Source of the DNA: Streptomyces tuirus
GTDB lineage: Bacteria > Actinomycetota > Actinomycetes > Streptomycetales > Streptomycetaceae
Assembly: GCA_018195615.1 (NCBI GenBank)
Contig: JAGTPG010000002.1
Span: 1,674,001-1,738,000 of the forward strand
Length of the DNA: 64,000 nucleotides
Direction of reading: 5' to 3'
Shown here: positions 47,277-56,671 of the stretch, piece after piece
Numbering within the stretch: position 1 is the first letter of the stretch
How the letters are laid out: every line of letters begins with the position of its first letter
Made by a program: the position numbers and the translations under genes
Notes under the pieces: generated by a model
Database searches by the model: none
Told to the model about the DNA's origin: nothing
The model's input: the letters and a program-made list of their open reading frames with translations, nothing else

Positions 47277-48746
47277 TCACTTCTCGGATGGTGCGAGTCG
47301 GGAACGGCGATAGCCGTACCCGAAGTAGAACACGAGCCCGGCGGCCATCCAGACACCGAAGACCACCCAGGTGATGGCCGACAGGCTGCCCATCATCCAC
47401 AGGCAGAAGCCGAAGCCCAGCGCGGGCAGCACGGGCGAGAGCGGCACGCGGAAGGTGCGGGGCAGGTCCGGCTTGGTCCGGCGCAGCACCACGACGGCCA
47501 CGTTGACCAGCGCGAAGGCGAACAGGGTGCCGATGCTGGTGGCGTCGGCGAGCTGTCCGAGCGGGATCGCGGCGGCGAGGACACCGCAGAACAGGGAGAC
47601 GATCAGGGTGTTGGCTCGGGGCGTGCCGGTCTTGGGGTGGACCTTGGCGAAGACCTTCGGCACGAGGCCGTCGCGGGACATGGCGAACAGGATGCGGGTC
47701 TGGCCGTAGAGCACGGTCAGGACGACGCTCGCGATGGCGATGACGGCGCAGAACGCCAGCAGGGTGCCCCAGAAGGTCTGCCCGGTGACCTCGCGCATGA
47801 TCTGGGCGAGGGCCGCCTCGGAGTCGGTGAAGTTCTCCCAGGGCTTGGCGCCGACCGCGACGGCCGCGACGAGCACGTACAGGGCGGTGACGATGACCAG
47901 CGACAGCATGATCGCGCGGGGCAGGTCACGCTGGGCGTTCTTCGCCTCCTCGCCGGCGGTGGAGGCGGCGTCGAAGCCGATGTAGGAGAAGAACAGGGTC
48001 GCACCGGCGGCGCTGACGCCGGCCATGCCGAGCGGCATGAAGTTCTCGTAGTTGCCGGAGCGGAAGCCCTGCACGCCGATGGCGCAGAACAGCACCAGCG
48101 CACCGATCTTCACGATGACCATGACCGTGTTGGCGCGGGCGGACTCGCGGGCGCCGCCCAGCAGGAACGCCATGGCGAGGAGGACGACGATCAGGGCCGG
48201 CAGGTTGAAGACGCCGCCGTCGCCGGGCGGAGCGGAGAGGGCCGCCGGGATGGTGACGCCTATGGTCCCGTCGAGAAGTTCGTTCAGGTACTCGCCCCAG
48301 CCGACCGCGACCGCGGCGACGGACACGCCGTACTCCAGGACCAGGCACCAGCCGCAGATCCAGGCGATCAGCTCGCCCATCGTTGCGTACGCATACGAGT
48401 ACGAGGAACCCGAGACCGGGATGGTGCCGGCCAGCTCGGCGTAGGACAGGGCCGAGAACAGGGCGGTCAGACCGGCGATGACGAAGGAGAGCGTGACGGC
48501 CGGGCCCGCCTTGGGGACGGCCTCGCCGAGGACGACGAAGATGCCGGTGCCGAGGGTGGCACCGATGCTGATCATCGTGAGCTGCCACAGTCCGAGGGAG
48601 CGCCGCAGGGACCCGCCCTCACCCTGGCCACCCTCCGCGACCAGGCGTTCCACGGGCTTGCGCCGCATGAGGCGGGCACCGACGCCGGGGGACGCGGATG
48701 CGGCGGTCTGGTCTGGATGCTGCGGGGGTGCGCCTTGGTCGAGCAC
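47277..48746 (-). CDS. APC-family amino-acid permease (cationic amino-acid type)
   Basis: 489 residues, about 12 helices plus extensions. RSLGLWQLTMISIGATLGTG holds the conserved helix-1 Gly-rich substrate motif; ELAGTIPVSGSSYSYAYATM, GELIAWICGWCLVLEYGVSV, FFSYIGFDAASTAGEEAKNA follow. These blocks fit the CAT-like (cationic amino-acid) branch, which supports lysine or arginine as substrate; this is inference. GTG start at 48746. Followed after 10 bp by the Lrp gene, preceded by a phased operator array. Confidence 0.88.
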   Translation of the reverse strand: MLDQGAPPQHPDQTAASASPGVGARLMRRKPVERLVAEGGQGEGGSLRRSLGLWQLTMISIGATLGTGIFVVLGEAVPKAGPAVTLSFVIAGLTALFSALSYAELAGTIPVSGSSYSYAYATMGELIAWICGWCLVLEYGVSVAAVAVGWGEYLNELLDGTIGVTIPAALSAPPGDGGVFNLPALIVVLLAMAFLLGGARESARANTVMVIVKIGALVLFCAIGVQGFRSGNYENFMPLGMAGVSAAGATLFFSYIGFDAASTAGEEAKNAQRDLPRAIMLSLVIVTALYVLVAAVAVGAKPWENFTDSEAALAQIMREVTGQTFWGTLLAFCAVIAIASVVLTVLYGQTRILFAMSRDGLVPKVFAKVHPKTGTPRANTLIVSLFCGVLAAAIPLGQLADATSIGTLFAFALVNVAVVVLRRTKPDLPRTFRVPLSPVLPALGFGFCLWMMGSLSAITWVVFGVWMAAGLVFYFGYGYRRSRLAPSEK

Positions 48747-48866
48747 GCGCTGGCTCCTTATCGCTGCCGGTCAGGGCGGCAGGGACCGGCAGCGCCCTTG
48801 AGCAGGGACCCACCGAGCGGTGTCCCCGCCACGCCACGTACGAGGCGACAGCCTACGAGGATCGAC

Positions 48867-48965
48867 GTTGCTGGTGAAATGCAGCAACCTTGCGCATACC
48901 CGCAAGATCATTGCGTTCCTCGGGCTCGGTGGGTGTTCGTTGCGGAATGCCTGTCGACCGTTGCG
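48867..48965 (+). promoter_or_regulatory. Phased inverted repeats and TTGCG array upstream of the permease
   Basis: GTTGCTG-N8-CAGCAAC (48867-48888) directly abuts CTTGCG-N6-CGCAAG (48889-48906). TTGC(G/T) starts at 48868, 48890, 48911, 48940 and 48961, spacings 22, 21, 29 and 21. This regular phasing suits an octameric Lrp/AsnC protein. The rest of the 422-bp gap 48747-49168 holds only the permease leader and the guaB1 terminator. Confidence 0.55.
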
Positions 48966-49110
48966 CTGGCTCCTTCACAGGGCCTTGACGAGAAACACAC
49001 AGGGATCGGCCTGCTCATGCCGTACGCCATCGGTGAACAGGCGCGTCCAGCGCTCGACGCCGCGCGAAGCGGGCTGCGTGGTTGCGACGGTAGGGCCTGA
49101 GCACACGCGA

Positions 49111-49147
49111 CGGCCCCGAACTTCCGCGGAGCGGGGCAACGGGGCCG
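49111..49147. terminator. Hairpin after guaB1
   Basis: CGGCCCCG (49111-49118) pairs with CGGGGCCG (49140-49147), 8-bp stem and 21-base loop that itself contains short pairing. Follows guaB1 on the minus strand. Confidence 0.5.
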
Positions 49148-49168
49148 AACGGCGAGAGGTCGGGCGCG

Positions 49169-50610
49169 TCAGTTCCAGCTGGCGTGGAGCGGCTTGCCCT
49201 CGGCGTAGCCGGCGGCGCTCTGGATGCCGACGACGGCCTTCTCGGCGAACTCCTCCAGGGAGCCGGCGCCGGCGTAGGTGCAGGAGGAGCGGACGCCCGC
49301 GATGATCGAGTCGATCAGGTCCTCGACGCCGGGGCGGCCCGGGTCGAGGAACATCCGGGACGTGGAGATGCCCTCCTCGAACAGCGCCTTGCGGGCACGG
49401 TCGTACGCCGACTCCTCCGAGGTGCGGTTGCGCACGGCACGGGCGGACGCCATGCCGAAGGACTCCTTGTAGGCACGCCCTGCGCGTCGTGCTGGAGGTC
49501 GCCCGGGGACTCGTAGGTGCCCGCGAACCAGGAGCCGATCATCACGTTGGACGCACCGGCGGCAAGGGCCATCGCCACGTCGCGGGGGTGGCGGACGCCG
49601 CCGTCGGCCCACACGTGCTTGCCGTACTTCTTCGCCTCGGCGGCACACTCCAGGACGGCGGAGAACTGCGGGCGGCCGACCCCGGTCATCATGCGGGTGG
49701 TGCACATGGCACCCGGTCCGACACCGACCTTGACGATGTCCGCGCCGGCTTCGATCAGGTCGCGCACACCCGCGGCGGCCACGACGTTGCCCGCGGCGAT
49801 CGGCACCTGCGGGTCGAGGCCGCGCACCAGCTTCAGGGCGCTGATCATCGACTCCTGGTGGCCGTGCGCGGTGTCGATGACGAGCGTGTCGACGCCCGCG
49901 TCCAGCAACTGCTTGGCCTTGCCCGCGACGTCGCCGTTGATGCCGACGGCTGCGGCGATGCGCAGCCGGCCCTTGGCGTCGGTGGCCGGCGTGTAGAGCG
50001 TGGCGCGCAGGGCGCCCTTGCGGGTGAGGATGCCGGCGAGCGTGCCGTCCTTGTTCACCGCGGGGGCGTAGCGGCGGTTGGCGTGGTCGAGGGTGTCGAA
50101 GGCCTCACCCGGGTCCATGTCCGCGTCGATGAGCAGCAGGTCCCGCGACATGACCTCGGTCAGCTGCGTGAAGCGGTCCACACCGGACAGGTCGGAGTCC
50201 GTGACCACGCCGATCGGCCTGTGGTTCTCGTCGACGACCACGCCCGCGTTGTGCGCCCGCTTCGGCAGCAGCGCCAGGGCGTCCGCGACGGTCTGGTGCG
50301 GGGACAGGATGATCGGGGTGTCCAGGACCAGGTGGCGGCTCTTCACCCAGGAGACGACGTCGGTGACCACGTCGATCGGGATGTCCTGCGGTATGACGAC
50401 GAGGCCACCGCGGCGGGCCACGGTCTCGGCCATGCGGCGCCCGGCGATGGCGGTCATGTTGGCGACGACGAGCGGGATGGTGGTGCCCGTGCCGTCCGGG
50501 GCGCTGAGATCGACGCCTTGGCGTGAGCCCACCGCGGAGCGGCTCGGCACCATGAAGACGTCGTCGTACGTCAGGTCGTACCCGGGCTGGATGTCATTGA
50601 GAAAACGCAC
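49169..50610 (-). CDS. guaB1: GuaB1-family IMPDH-like GMP reductase with CBS domains (frameshifted)
   Basis: About 480 residues. IMPDH/GMPR barrel interrupted by a CBS pair (IILSPHQTVADALALLPKRA; VMSRDLLLIDADMDPGEAFD). Catalytic Cys in VGPGAMCTTRMMTGVG; substrate loops DTAHGHQESMISALK and WADGGVRHPRDVAMALAAGA. The frame breaks near 49478-49480, before GRAYKESFGMASARAVRNRT. GuaB1 proteins of actinobacteria are now considered GMP reductases tuned by CBS-bound nucleotides. GTG start at 50610 (VRFLNDIQPGYDLTYDDVFM) gives the usual length; an ATG at 50682 would add 24 residues. Confidence 0.92.
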
Positions 50611-50718
50611 GTGCTGCACATCCCAGTCGATCAGAGGTGACCCCCGGACCGGCCGGCCAGGGGGAAAGAGCACGTACTTCATTCTCCCATGCCGACGGTC
50701 CGGACGTCCCCCAGCAGA

Positions 50719-51093
50719 TCATCCAGGCTGGTCAGGGGGCCCCTCGGAGGATTCTCCAAGCCCGAGCGTCACGAAGAGGCCCGGGCCCCGGTCCGTCGCC
50801 TCGGCGAAGATCTCCTCGGCGACCTGCCACTCCTCGGGCCGCGTCTCGGCGTACTTCCGCCAGCCCCGGACGACGACCAGCAGCCCACGGTCCTCGGCGC
50901 CCTCGGGCCAGAGGGCGGGGTCGGACAGGCAGTCGGCGAGAGCGTCCCAGTTGCGGCCGAACCACTCGGGCAGGGCCAGGTCACGGGCGCAGCGGTCCAT
51001 GAGGCCCGCCTTGTCCGTGACCCCGTCCAGGTCCAGGACGGCCACGATCCGGCCCGCCGGGTCGTCCGGCACCCCGTGCGACTGGCTGACCAC
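50719..51093 (-). CDS. Barstar-family protein
   Basis: 124 residues, with the barstar fold (barnase inhibitor). Core: GRIVAVLDLDGVTDKAGLMD, RCARDLALPEWFGRNWDALA, DCLSDPALWP, RGLLVVVRGWRKYAETRPEE. WFGRNWDAL is the conserved barstar helix that faces the RNase active site. GTG start at 51093. No barnase-like RNase gene is nearby, so it is a solitary inhibitor or acts on a chromosomal RNase elsewhere. Lies 3 bp after the SorC regulator on the same strand. Confidence 0.9.
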   Translation of the reverse strand: MVSQSHGVPDDPAGRIVAVLDLDGVTDKAGLMDRCARDLALPEWFGRNWDALADCLSDPALWPEGAEDRGLLVVVRGWRKYAETRPEEWQVAEEIFAEATDRGPGLFVTLGLGESSEGPPDQPG

Positions 51094-51096
51094 CTG

Positions 51097-52140
51097 TCAG
51101 ACTCCGTCCGGATCGGACCGGTTGAACGCGGACTTCGGTGTCGGGCCCGCCGTCATCAGGTAGTCGGCGGCGGACGTGTCCGTCACCAGGCTGGTGACCA
51201 GCCCGGAGCGCAGCACCGCGTCGATCGCGGGCCCCTTGCGCTGTCCGCCGGCGATCGCGACGACCTCGGGGACCCGGCGGAGCTGGTCGGCCTTGACCGT
51301 GATGCACCGCTCGCCCAGGTCCCGGCCGACCCGGCGGCCCTCGGCGTCGAAGAGGTGCGCGGACATCTCGGCGGCGACACCGAGGGAGGCGTAGTGCGCG
51401 CGCTCCTCCTCGGTGAGCATGTCGTGCACCGTGGAGATGCCCGGCTCCCAGGAGCCGATGGAGACACAGGCGACGGTGACCTTGTCGAAGTGCTCGAAGG
51501 CCCGGGCGATCCCCGTCTGGTTGCGCAGCGCGGAGGCTGTCGCCGCGTCGGGCAGCAGCATCGGCGCGTAGATGGGGTGGGCGTCGCCGCCGGACACCTG
51601 GGCGGCACGCCGTACGGCCTCGACCGAGCCGCGCTCGGCGGTCCCGGCGTCGTACACGCCCGTCAGCTGCACCACCGTGCACGGCGGCAGCCGGTCCAGC
51701 GCCGCCGCCATGTGGATGGTGGAGCGGCCCCAGGCCAGGCCCAGGACGTCACCTTCATTGACCAGTTCGCCGAGCAGGTCGGCGGCCACCTCTCCCAGGT
51801 TCTCGGGGTCGGGCGTCTCCTCGGCTTCGGCCGGGGACTCGACCACGACTGCGTGCCTGAGGCCGTAGCGGGCACGGAGCGCGTCGGAGCGCTCGGCGTC
51901 CAGTTCGGCAGGCACACGGATCTCGATGCGTACGAGATCCCGTTCGAGGGCGGTTTCCAGGACCCGGGCCACCTTGAAGCGGCTGACGCCGAACTCCTCC
52001 GCGATCTGGATCTTGGACTTGCCCTCGAGGTAGAAGCGGCGGGCCATGGCCGCCGCCTGCACCAGCTCAGCGGGTCCCATCCGCATGGCTGACCGGCCCG
52101 CCGACATACCCGACACGGCGATCTCCTCACTGCTGTTCAC
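51097..52140 (-). CDS. SorC/DeoR-type sugar-binding transcriptional regulator
   Basis: 347 residues. HTH at about 25-65 (AAAMARRFYLEGKSKIQIAE, EFGVSRFKVARVLETALERD). The SorC effector domain (about 80-347) with VLGLAWGRSTIHMAAALD, VQLTGVYDAGTAERGSV, VVAIAGGQRKGPAIDAVLRS resembles the phospho-sugar isomerase fold that binds sugar phosphates. ATG at 52140, 78 bp downstream of rpe on the same strand, suggesting control by a pentose phosphate. It and the barstar gene form one unit. Confidence 0.9.
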   Translation of the reverse strand: MNSSEEIAVSGMSAGRSAMRMGPAELVQAAAMARRFYLEGKSKIQIAEEFGVSRFKVARVLETALERDLVRIEIRVPAELDAERSDALRARYGLRHAVVVESPAEAEETPDPENLGEVAADLLGELVNEGDVLGLAWGRSTIHMAAALDRLPPCTVVQLTGVYDAGTAERGSVEAVRRAAQVSGGDAHPIYAPMLLPDAATASALRNQTGIARAFEHFDKVTVACVSIGSWEPGISTVHDMLTEEERAHYASLGVAAEMSAHLFDAEGRRVGRDLGERCITVKADQLRRVPEVVAIAGGQRKGPAIDAVLRSGLVTSLVTDTSAADYLMTAGPTPKSAFNRSDPDGV

Positions 52141-52218
52141 ACTCTGGATTCGCCGTTCATCCTTGCAGATCCGGCGCGCTTGATCAGCCCTGATGGGAGC
52201 CGTTCACTTTGCTGTGGC

Positions 52219-52903
52219 TCAGTGGTTGCAGGCCCAGGAGGCCTTGGCCGTCGCCCCGTCAGCTTGGGTGCGTAGTGCACGTACCGCTTCTGCCGGGTCG
52301 TTTGCCCCGTAGACCGCCGATCCGGCCACGAAGACGTCCGCTCCGGCGTCGGCGCACCGCTCGATGGTGGAAGCGGAGACTCCGCCGTCGACCTGGAGCC
52401 AGAGCTCCAGTCCGTGCTTGCTGATCAACTCGCGGGTGCGGCGAATCTTCGGAAGCATGATGTCGAGGAAGGCCTGTCCCCGAAGCCCGGTTCGACCGTC
52501 ATGATCAGCAACATGTCGAGCTCGGGAGCAGGTCCTCGTACGGCTCGATGGGAGTCGCCGGCTTCAGCGCCATGGAGGCGCGGGCGCCTTTGGCGCGGAT
52601 CTCCCGGGCGAGCCGCACCGGGGCGGCGGCGGCCTCGACATGGAAGGTGACGGAGCCGGCCCCCGCTTCCACGTACTGGGGCGCCCACCGATCGGGAGCC
52701 TCGATCATCAGATGGCAGTCCAGCGGAGTGTCCGTCGCACGGGCGAGCGACTCCACGACCGGCACGCCGAGCGTGAGGTTCGGGACGAAATGGTTGTCCA
52801 TGACGTCGACGTGGAGCCAGTCGGCTCCCTCCACCGCCTTCGCCTCGTCGGCGAGGCGGGCGAAGTCGGCGGACAGGATGCTGGGGTTGATCTGCACGGC
52901 CAT
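52219..52903 (-). CDS. rpe: Ribulose-phosphate 3-epimerase (two frameshifts)
   Basis: About 228 residues, interconverting ribulose-5-P and xylulose-5-P. MAVQINPSILSADFARLADE; metal/catalytic residues in WLHVDVMDNHFVPNLTLGVP, CHLMIEAPDRW; after repair [20 protein letters not shown] and AFLDIMLPKIRRTREL; phosphate loop VDGGVSASTIERCADAGADV, FVAGSAVYGANDP. Breaks at GGG 52524-52526 and CCCC 52478-52481. Inactivation of this housekeeping gene would be unlikely, so base-calling error is the better explanation. Confidence 0.94.
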
Positions 52904-53030
52904 GTCCTAAGCCTGCCATGCCCTCCGGGGTTGTGGGCATCGGTGTCGGGTGGTCTGTTCAGTGCGGGCCGTCGGTGGCTGGTCGCGCGGTTCCCCGCGC
53001 CCCTCGTGCGCTTTCGCGGAGGGGGTCGCC

Positions 53031-55172
53031 ATGAAGCAGGGCGTTGCGCCTCTCGTCTGCGGGCGGCGGGCCAAGTGGCTGGTGCTGGTGTTGTGGCTGG
53101 TGGTGCTGTTCGTGGCGGCGCCGTTCGCCATGAAGCTGACCGACGCGCAGGACAATGACGCGGCCTCCTGGCTGCCGGGATCCGCCGAGTCGACGCAGGT
53201 CCTGCAGGAGTCGGAGGACTTCCGGCCCGAGCAGATCCCCGCAGTGGTGATCTACGCGCGCGACAGCGGGCTGACGCCGCGGGACCGGGCGCAGATCGCC
53301 GAGGACGTCCGGCAGCTGAAGCAGCTGCGTGACCACGGCGTCAGGGGCGCGGAGACCCGGGGCCCGGTCTTCGACCGGCAGGCCGATCCGCGGGCGGCCC
53401 AGGTGTACGTGCCGATCACGATGGACGAGAAGGGCTGGGAGCGGATCGCACCCGCCGTCGACTCCATCCGGGAGGACGTCGGCGAGAGCGGTGGCGGGCT
53501 GGCCGTGCACGTCACCGGCCCCGGCGGCACGTCCGCGGACTTCGCGGAGGCCTTCGAGGGCATCGACTCGACACTGCTGTTCGCGGCGATGGCCGTGGTC
53601 ATCGTCATGCTGCTCATCACCTACCGCAGCCTCACCCTGCTGCTGGTCCCCCTGGTCGCGGTGGTGTGCGCGCTGTTCACCTCCCAGGCACTGATCTACC
53701 TGCTGGCCGAGCACGCGGGCCTGACGGTGAACGGCCAGAGTGCCGGCATCCTCACGGTGCTCGTCTTCGGTGCCGGGACGGACTACGCCCTGCTGCTGGT
53801 CGCCCGCTACCGGGAGGAGCTGCGCCGGCACGAGGACCGGCACGAGGCGATGGCACTGGCGCTGCACCGCGCCGGCCCGGCGGTCGTCGCCTCCGGCGCG
53901 ACGGTCGTGCTGAGCATGCTGGTGCTGCTGGCCGCCGAGATGAACTCCACGAGCGGCCTGGGCCCGGTGGCCGCGATCGGCGTCGCCGTGGCCCTGCTGG
54001 CGATGATGAGCCTGTTCCCCGCCCTGCTGGTGATCTTCGGCCGGTGGATCTTCTGGCCGGTGATCCCGCACCTCGGCACGCCCGACCCGACCGAACGCGG
54101 CGTCTGGGCGCGCACCGGCCGCCGCATCGCCCGCAGGCCCCGGCTGACCTGGGGTGTGACGGCGGTGGCGCTGGCGATCTGCTCGCTGGGCCTGATCCAG
54201 CTGCGCGCGGAGGGCATCAGCAACGCGGACGCGTTCACCGGGAAACCGGACTCGATCGTCGGCCAGGAGGTTTCCGCTCGCTACTTCCCGGCCGGGAGCG
54301 GCAATCCGCTCGTCATCGTCAGCGACCAGGCGCAGGCCCGGCAGGTGGGTCGCGCGGTCGCCGCCACGCCGGGCGTGGTCCCGGAGTCGCTGGGCCTGCC
54401 ACCGGGCACGAAGCCGTCCTTCCAGGGCAGGGTCCTCTTCGAGGCCACGATGACCGCCCCGGCCGACAGCGACGCGGCGAAACAGACCGTGGAGCGGGTA
54501 CGGGACGCCGTCCATGCGGTACCGGACGCCGATGCCGAGGTGGGCGGCGGTACGGCGGGCCTCGTGGACATGGACGAGGCGATCACCCGCGACAACGTGC
54601 TGATCATCCCACTGGTGCTGGTGGTCGTCCTGATGATCCTGTGCGTCCTGCTGCGCGCCCTGATCGCCCCGCTGTTGCTGATCGGGACGGTGATCCTGTC
54701 GTTCGCGGCGGCTCTGGGCATCAGCGCGCTCGCCTTCCGCCACCTCTTCGACTACGCGGGCGAGGCGTCCGACTTCCCTCTGTTCGTCTTCGTCTTCCTG
54801 GTCGCCCTGGGCATCGACTACAACATCTTCCTCACCACCCGCATCCGTGAGGAGGCGGCCCGGCAGGGCACCAGAGCGGGCGTCGTCACCGGGCTGGCCA
54901 CCACCGGCGCGGTCATCACCTCCGCCGGCCTGGTCCTGGCCGGCACCTTCGCCGCCCTCGGCACGCTCCCCATGGTCGCCTTCGCCGAGATCGGCTTCGC
55001 CGTCGCCCTCGGCGTCCTCATCGACACGTTCATCGTGCGCTCGGTGCTGGTGACGTCCCTGTTCCTGGACGTCGGGCCGAAGGTGTGGTGGCCGCACCGG
55101 CTGGCGAAGGAGGACGGCGGGACGGCAGCCCGGGAGAGCGTCGGAGCCGGGGTCAGCCGGTCCGGCGAATGA
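53031..55172 (+). CDS. MMPL-family RND transporter
   Basis: 713 residues with 12 helices in two repeats. WLVLVLWLVVLFVAAPFAMK (TM1), a first extracellular loop (about 35-175), TM2-6 from LLFAAMAVVIVMLLITYRSL with the proton-relay motif FGAGTDYALLLVARYREELR; second half VLIIPLVLVVVLMILCVLLR and ALGIDYNIFLTTRIREEAAR. The conserved D-Y pairs (GTDY, GIDY) mark MMPL proteins, which export lipids or drugs. ATG at 53031. Convergent with rsmB, overlapping its 3' end by 20 bp. Confidence 0.93.
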   Translation: MKQGVAPLVCGRRAKWLVLVLWLVVLFVAAPFAMKLTDAQDNDAASWLPGSAESTQVLQESEDFRPEQIPAVVIYARDSGLTPRDRAQIAEDVRQLKQLRDHGVRGAETRGPVFDRQADPRAAQVYVPITMDEKGWERIAPAVDSIREDVGESGGGLAVHVTGPGGTSADFAEAFEGIDSTLLFAAMAVVIVMLLITYRSLTLLLVPLVAVVCALFTSQALIYLLAEHAGLTVNGQSAGILTVLVFGAGTDYALLLVARYREELRRHEDRHEAMALALHRAGPAVVASGATVVLSMLVLLAAEMNSTSGLGPVAAIGVAVALLAMMSLFPALLVIFGRWIFWPVIPHLGTPDPTERGVWARTGRRIARRPRLTWGVTAVALAICSLGLIQLRAEGISNADAFTGKPDSIVGQEVSARYFPAGSGNPLVIVSDQAQARQVGRAVAATPGVVPESLGLPPGTKPSFQGRVLFEATMTAPADSDAAKQTVERVRDAVHAVPDADAEVGGGTAGLVDMDEAITRDNVLIIPLVLVVVLMILCVLLRALIAPLLLIGTVILSFAAALGISALAFRHLFDYAGEASDFPLFVFVFLVALGIDYNIFLTTRIREEAARQGTRAGVVTGLATTGAVITSAGLVLAGTFAALGTLPMVAFAEIGFAVALGVLIDTFIVRSVLVTSLFLDVGPKVWWPHRLAKEDGGTAARESVGAGVSRSGE

Positions 55173-56571
55173 GTGCCAGGTACATGGCGTCGGTCCCGTG
55201 CAGATGCGGCCACAGCTGTACGTCGGGCCCCTCGCCCAGGTCCGGTACGCCGGGCAGCAGCGGCCGGGCGTCGACGAGGTCGGTGTCCGGGTACCGCTTG
55301 AGCACGTCGGCGACCACGGCCCTGGTCTCGGCGAGGTGCGGCGAGCAGGTCGCGTAGCCCACGACACCGCCCACCCGGACCGACTCGAGGGCAGTGTGCA
55401 GCAGTCCGCGCTGCAGCGGCGCGAACCCCTCCAGGTCCTCCGGCCGGCGCCGCCAGCGGGCCTCGGGGCGCCGCCGCAGGGCGCCGAGGCCGGTGCACGG
55501 CACGTCGACCAGCACCCGGTCGAAGCTGCCGGGCCGCCACGCCGGACGGGTCCCGTCGGCGGCGATCACCTGGTACGGCCCGGGATTCCCCTCCAGCGCC
55601 CTGGCCACGAGCCCGGCACGGTGGGTCTGCTTCTCGGAGGCGACGAGCAGCGCACCCCGCTGGGCCGCGAGGGCACCGAGCAGCGCGGCCTTGCCGCCGG
55701 GCCCCGCGCAGCCGTCCAGCCACCGCCGGTCGGGCCCGTCCAGGGGGGCGTTGGCGAGAGCCATGGCCACGAGCTGGCTGCCCTCGTCCTGCACGCCCGC
55801 GCGCCCGTCCCGCACGGCGGCGACGGCACCCGGCTCGCCGCCCTCGGTCAGCCGCACGGCATACGGCGACCAGCGCCCGGCCACGGCGGCGTCCTCGTCG
55901 AGCAGTTCCTCGGCGGTGGCCCGCCCGGGCCGCGCCACCAGGGTCACCTCGGGCCGCTCGTTGTCGGCACGCAGCAGTTCCTCGATGCCGTCCCGTCCGC
56001 CGCCGAGGGAGTCCCACAGGGCGGACACGACCCACCTCGGATGCGAGTGGACGACGGCCAGATGATCCTCGGGATCCTCGTCGTACGGCGGCGCGACCCG
56101 CTCCAGCCAGCCGTCCAGATCGTGCTGCGCGACCTTCCGCAGGACGGCGTTGACGAACTTGGCCCGCCCGTCGCCGAGCACGACCCGCGCGAGCTCGACG
56201 GTGGCGGACACGGCCGCGTGGGTCGGGATCCGAGTGCCGAGCAACTGGTGCGCGCCGAGACTCAGCACGTCCAGCACCGGCGGGTCGACGTCCCCGAGCG
56301 GCCGGTCCACGCAGCCCGCGAGGACCGCGTCGTACGTCCCCTGCCGCCGCAGCGTCCCGTACACCAGCTCGGTGGCGAGCGCCGCGTCCCGGGCGTCGAA
56401 GTCGTCCTTCTCCCGCGCCTTGCGCAACAGCGGGGGCAGGACGAGGTTGGCGTAGGCGTCCCGCTCGTCCACGGCCCTCAGCGCCTCGAACGCGAGGACG
56501 CGGACGGGGTCCTTCTTGGGCCGACGGTAGGGCTTGCCGGACGAACGGGGACGACGGGACTGGTCGCTCAC
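55153..56571 (-). CDS. rsmB: 16S rRNA m5C967 methyltransferase RsmB
   Basis: 472 residues. N-terminal NusB-like RNA-binding domain (about 20-150: DPVRVLAFEALRAVDERDAY, GDGRAKFVNAVLRKVAQHDL). C-terminal SAM methyltransferase: WLDGCAGPGGKAALLGALAA, catalytic Cys in RVLVDVPCTGLGALRRRPEA, second Cys in VVGYATCSPHLAETRAVV. First visible gene of the rsmB-fmt pair order typical of Streptomyces, reading away from fmt on the same strand with a 100-bp gap. Confidence 0.96.
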   Translation of the reverse strand: MSDQSRRPRSSGKPYRRPKKDPVRVLAFEALRAVDERDAYANLVLPPLLRKAREKDDFDARDAALATELVYGTLRRQGTYDAVLAGCVDRPLGDVDPPVLDVLSLGAHQLLGTRIPTHAAVSATVELARVVLGDGRAKFVNAVLRKVAQHDLDGWLERVAPPYDEDPEDHLAVVHSHPRWVVSALWDSLGGGRDGIEELLRADNERPEVTLVARPGRATAEELLDEDAAVAGRWSPYAVRLTEGGEPGAVAAVRDGRAGVQDEGSQLVAMALANAPLDGPDRRWLDGCAGPGGKAALLGALAAQRGALLVASEKQTHRAGLVARALEGNPGPYQVIAADGTRPAWRPGSFDRVLVDVPCTGLGALRRRPEARWRRRPEDLEGFAPLQRGLLHTALESVRVGGVVGYATCSPHLAETRAVVADVLKRYPDTDLVDARPLLPGVPDLGEGPDVQLWPHLHGTDAMYLALIRRTG

Positions 56572-56671
56572 GAAAAAGGTGCTCCGGGTGTGAGATGAAG
56601 TGCGCCGTCCAGCCTACGCCGCGCCAGGCATGAACAGTTCGCGGGTCGGTCGCCCTCCGGACACGGGCGGG

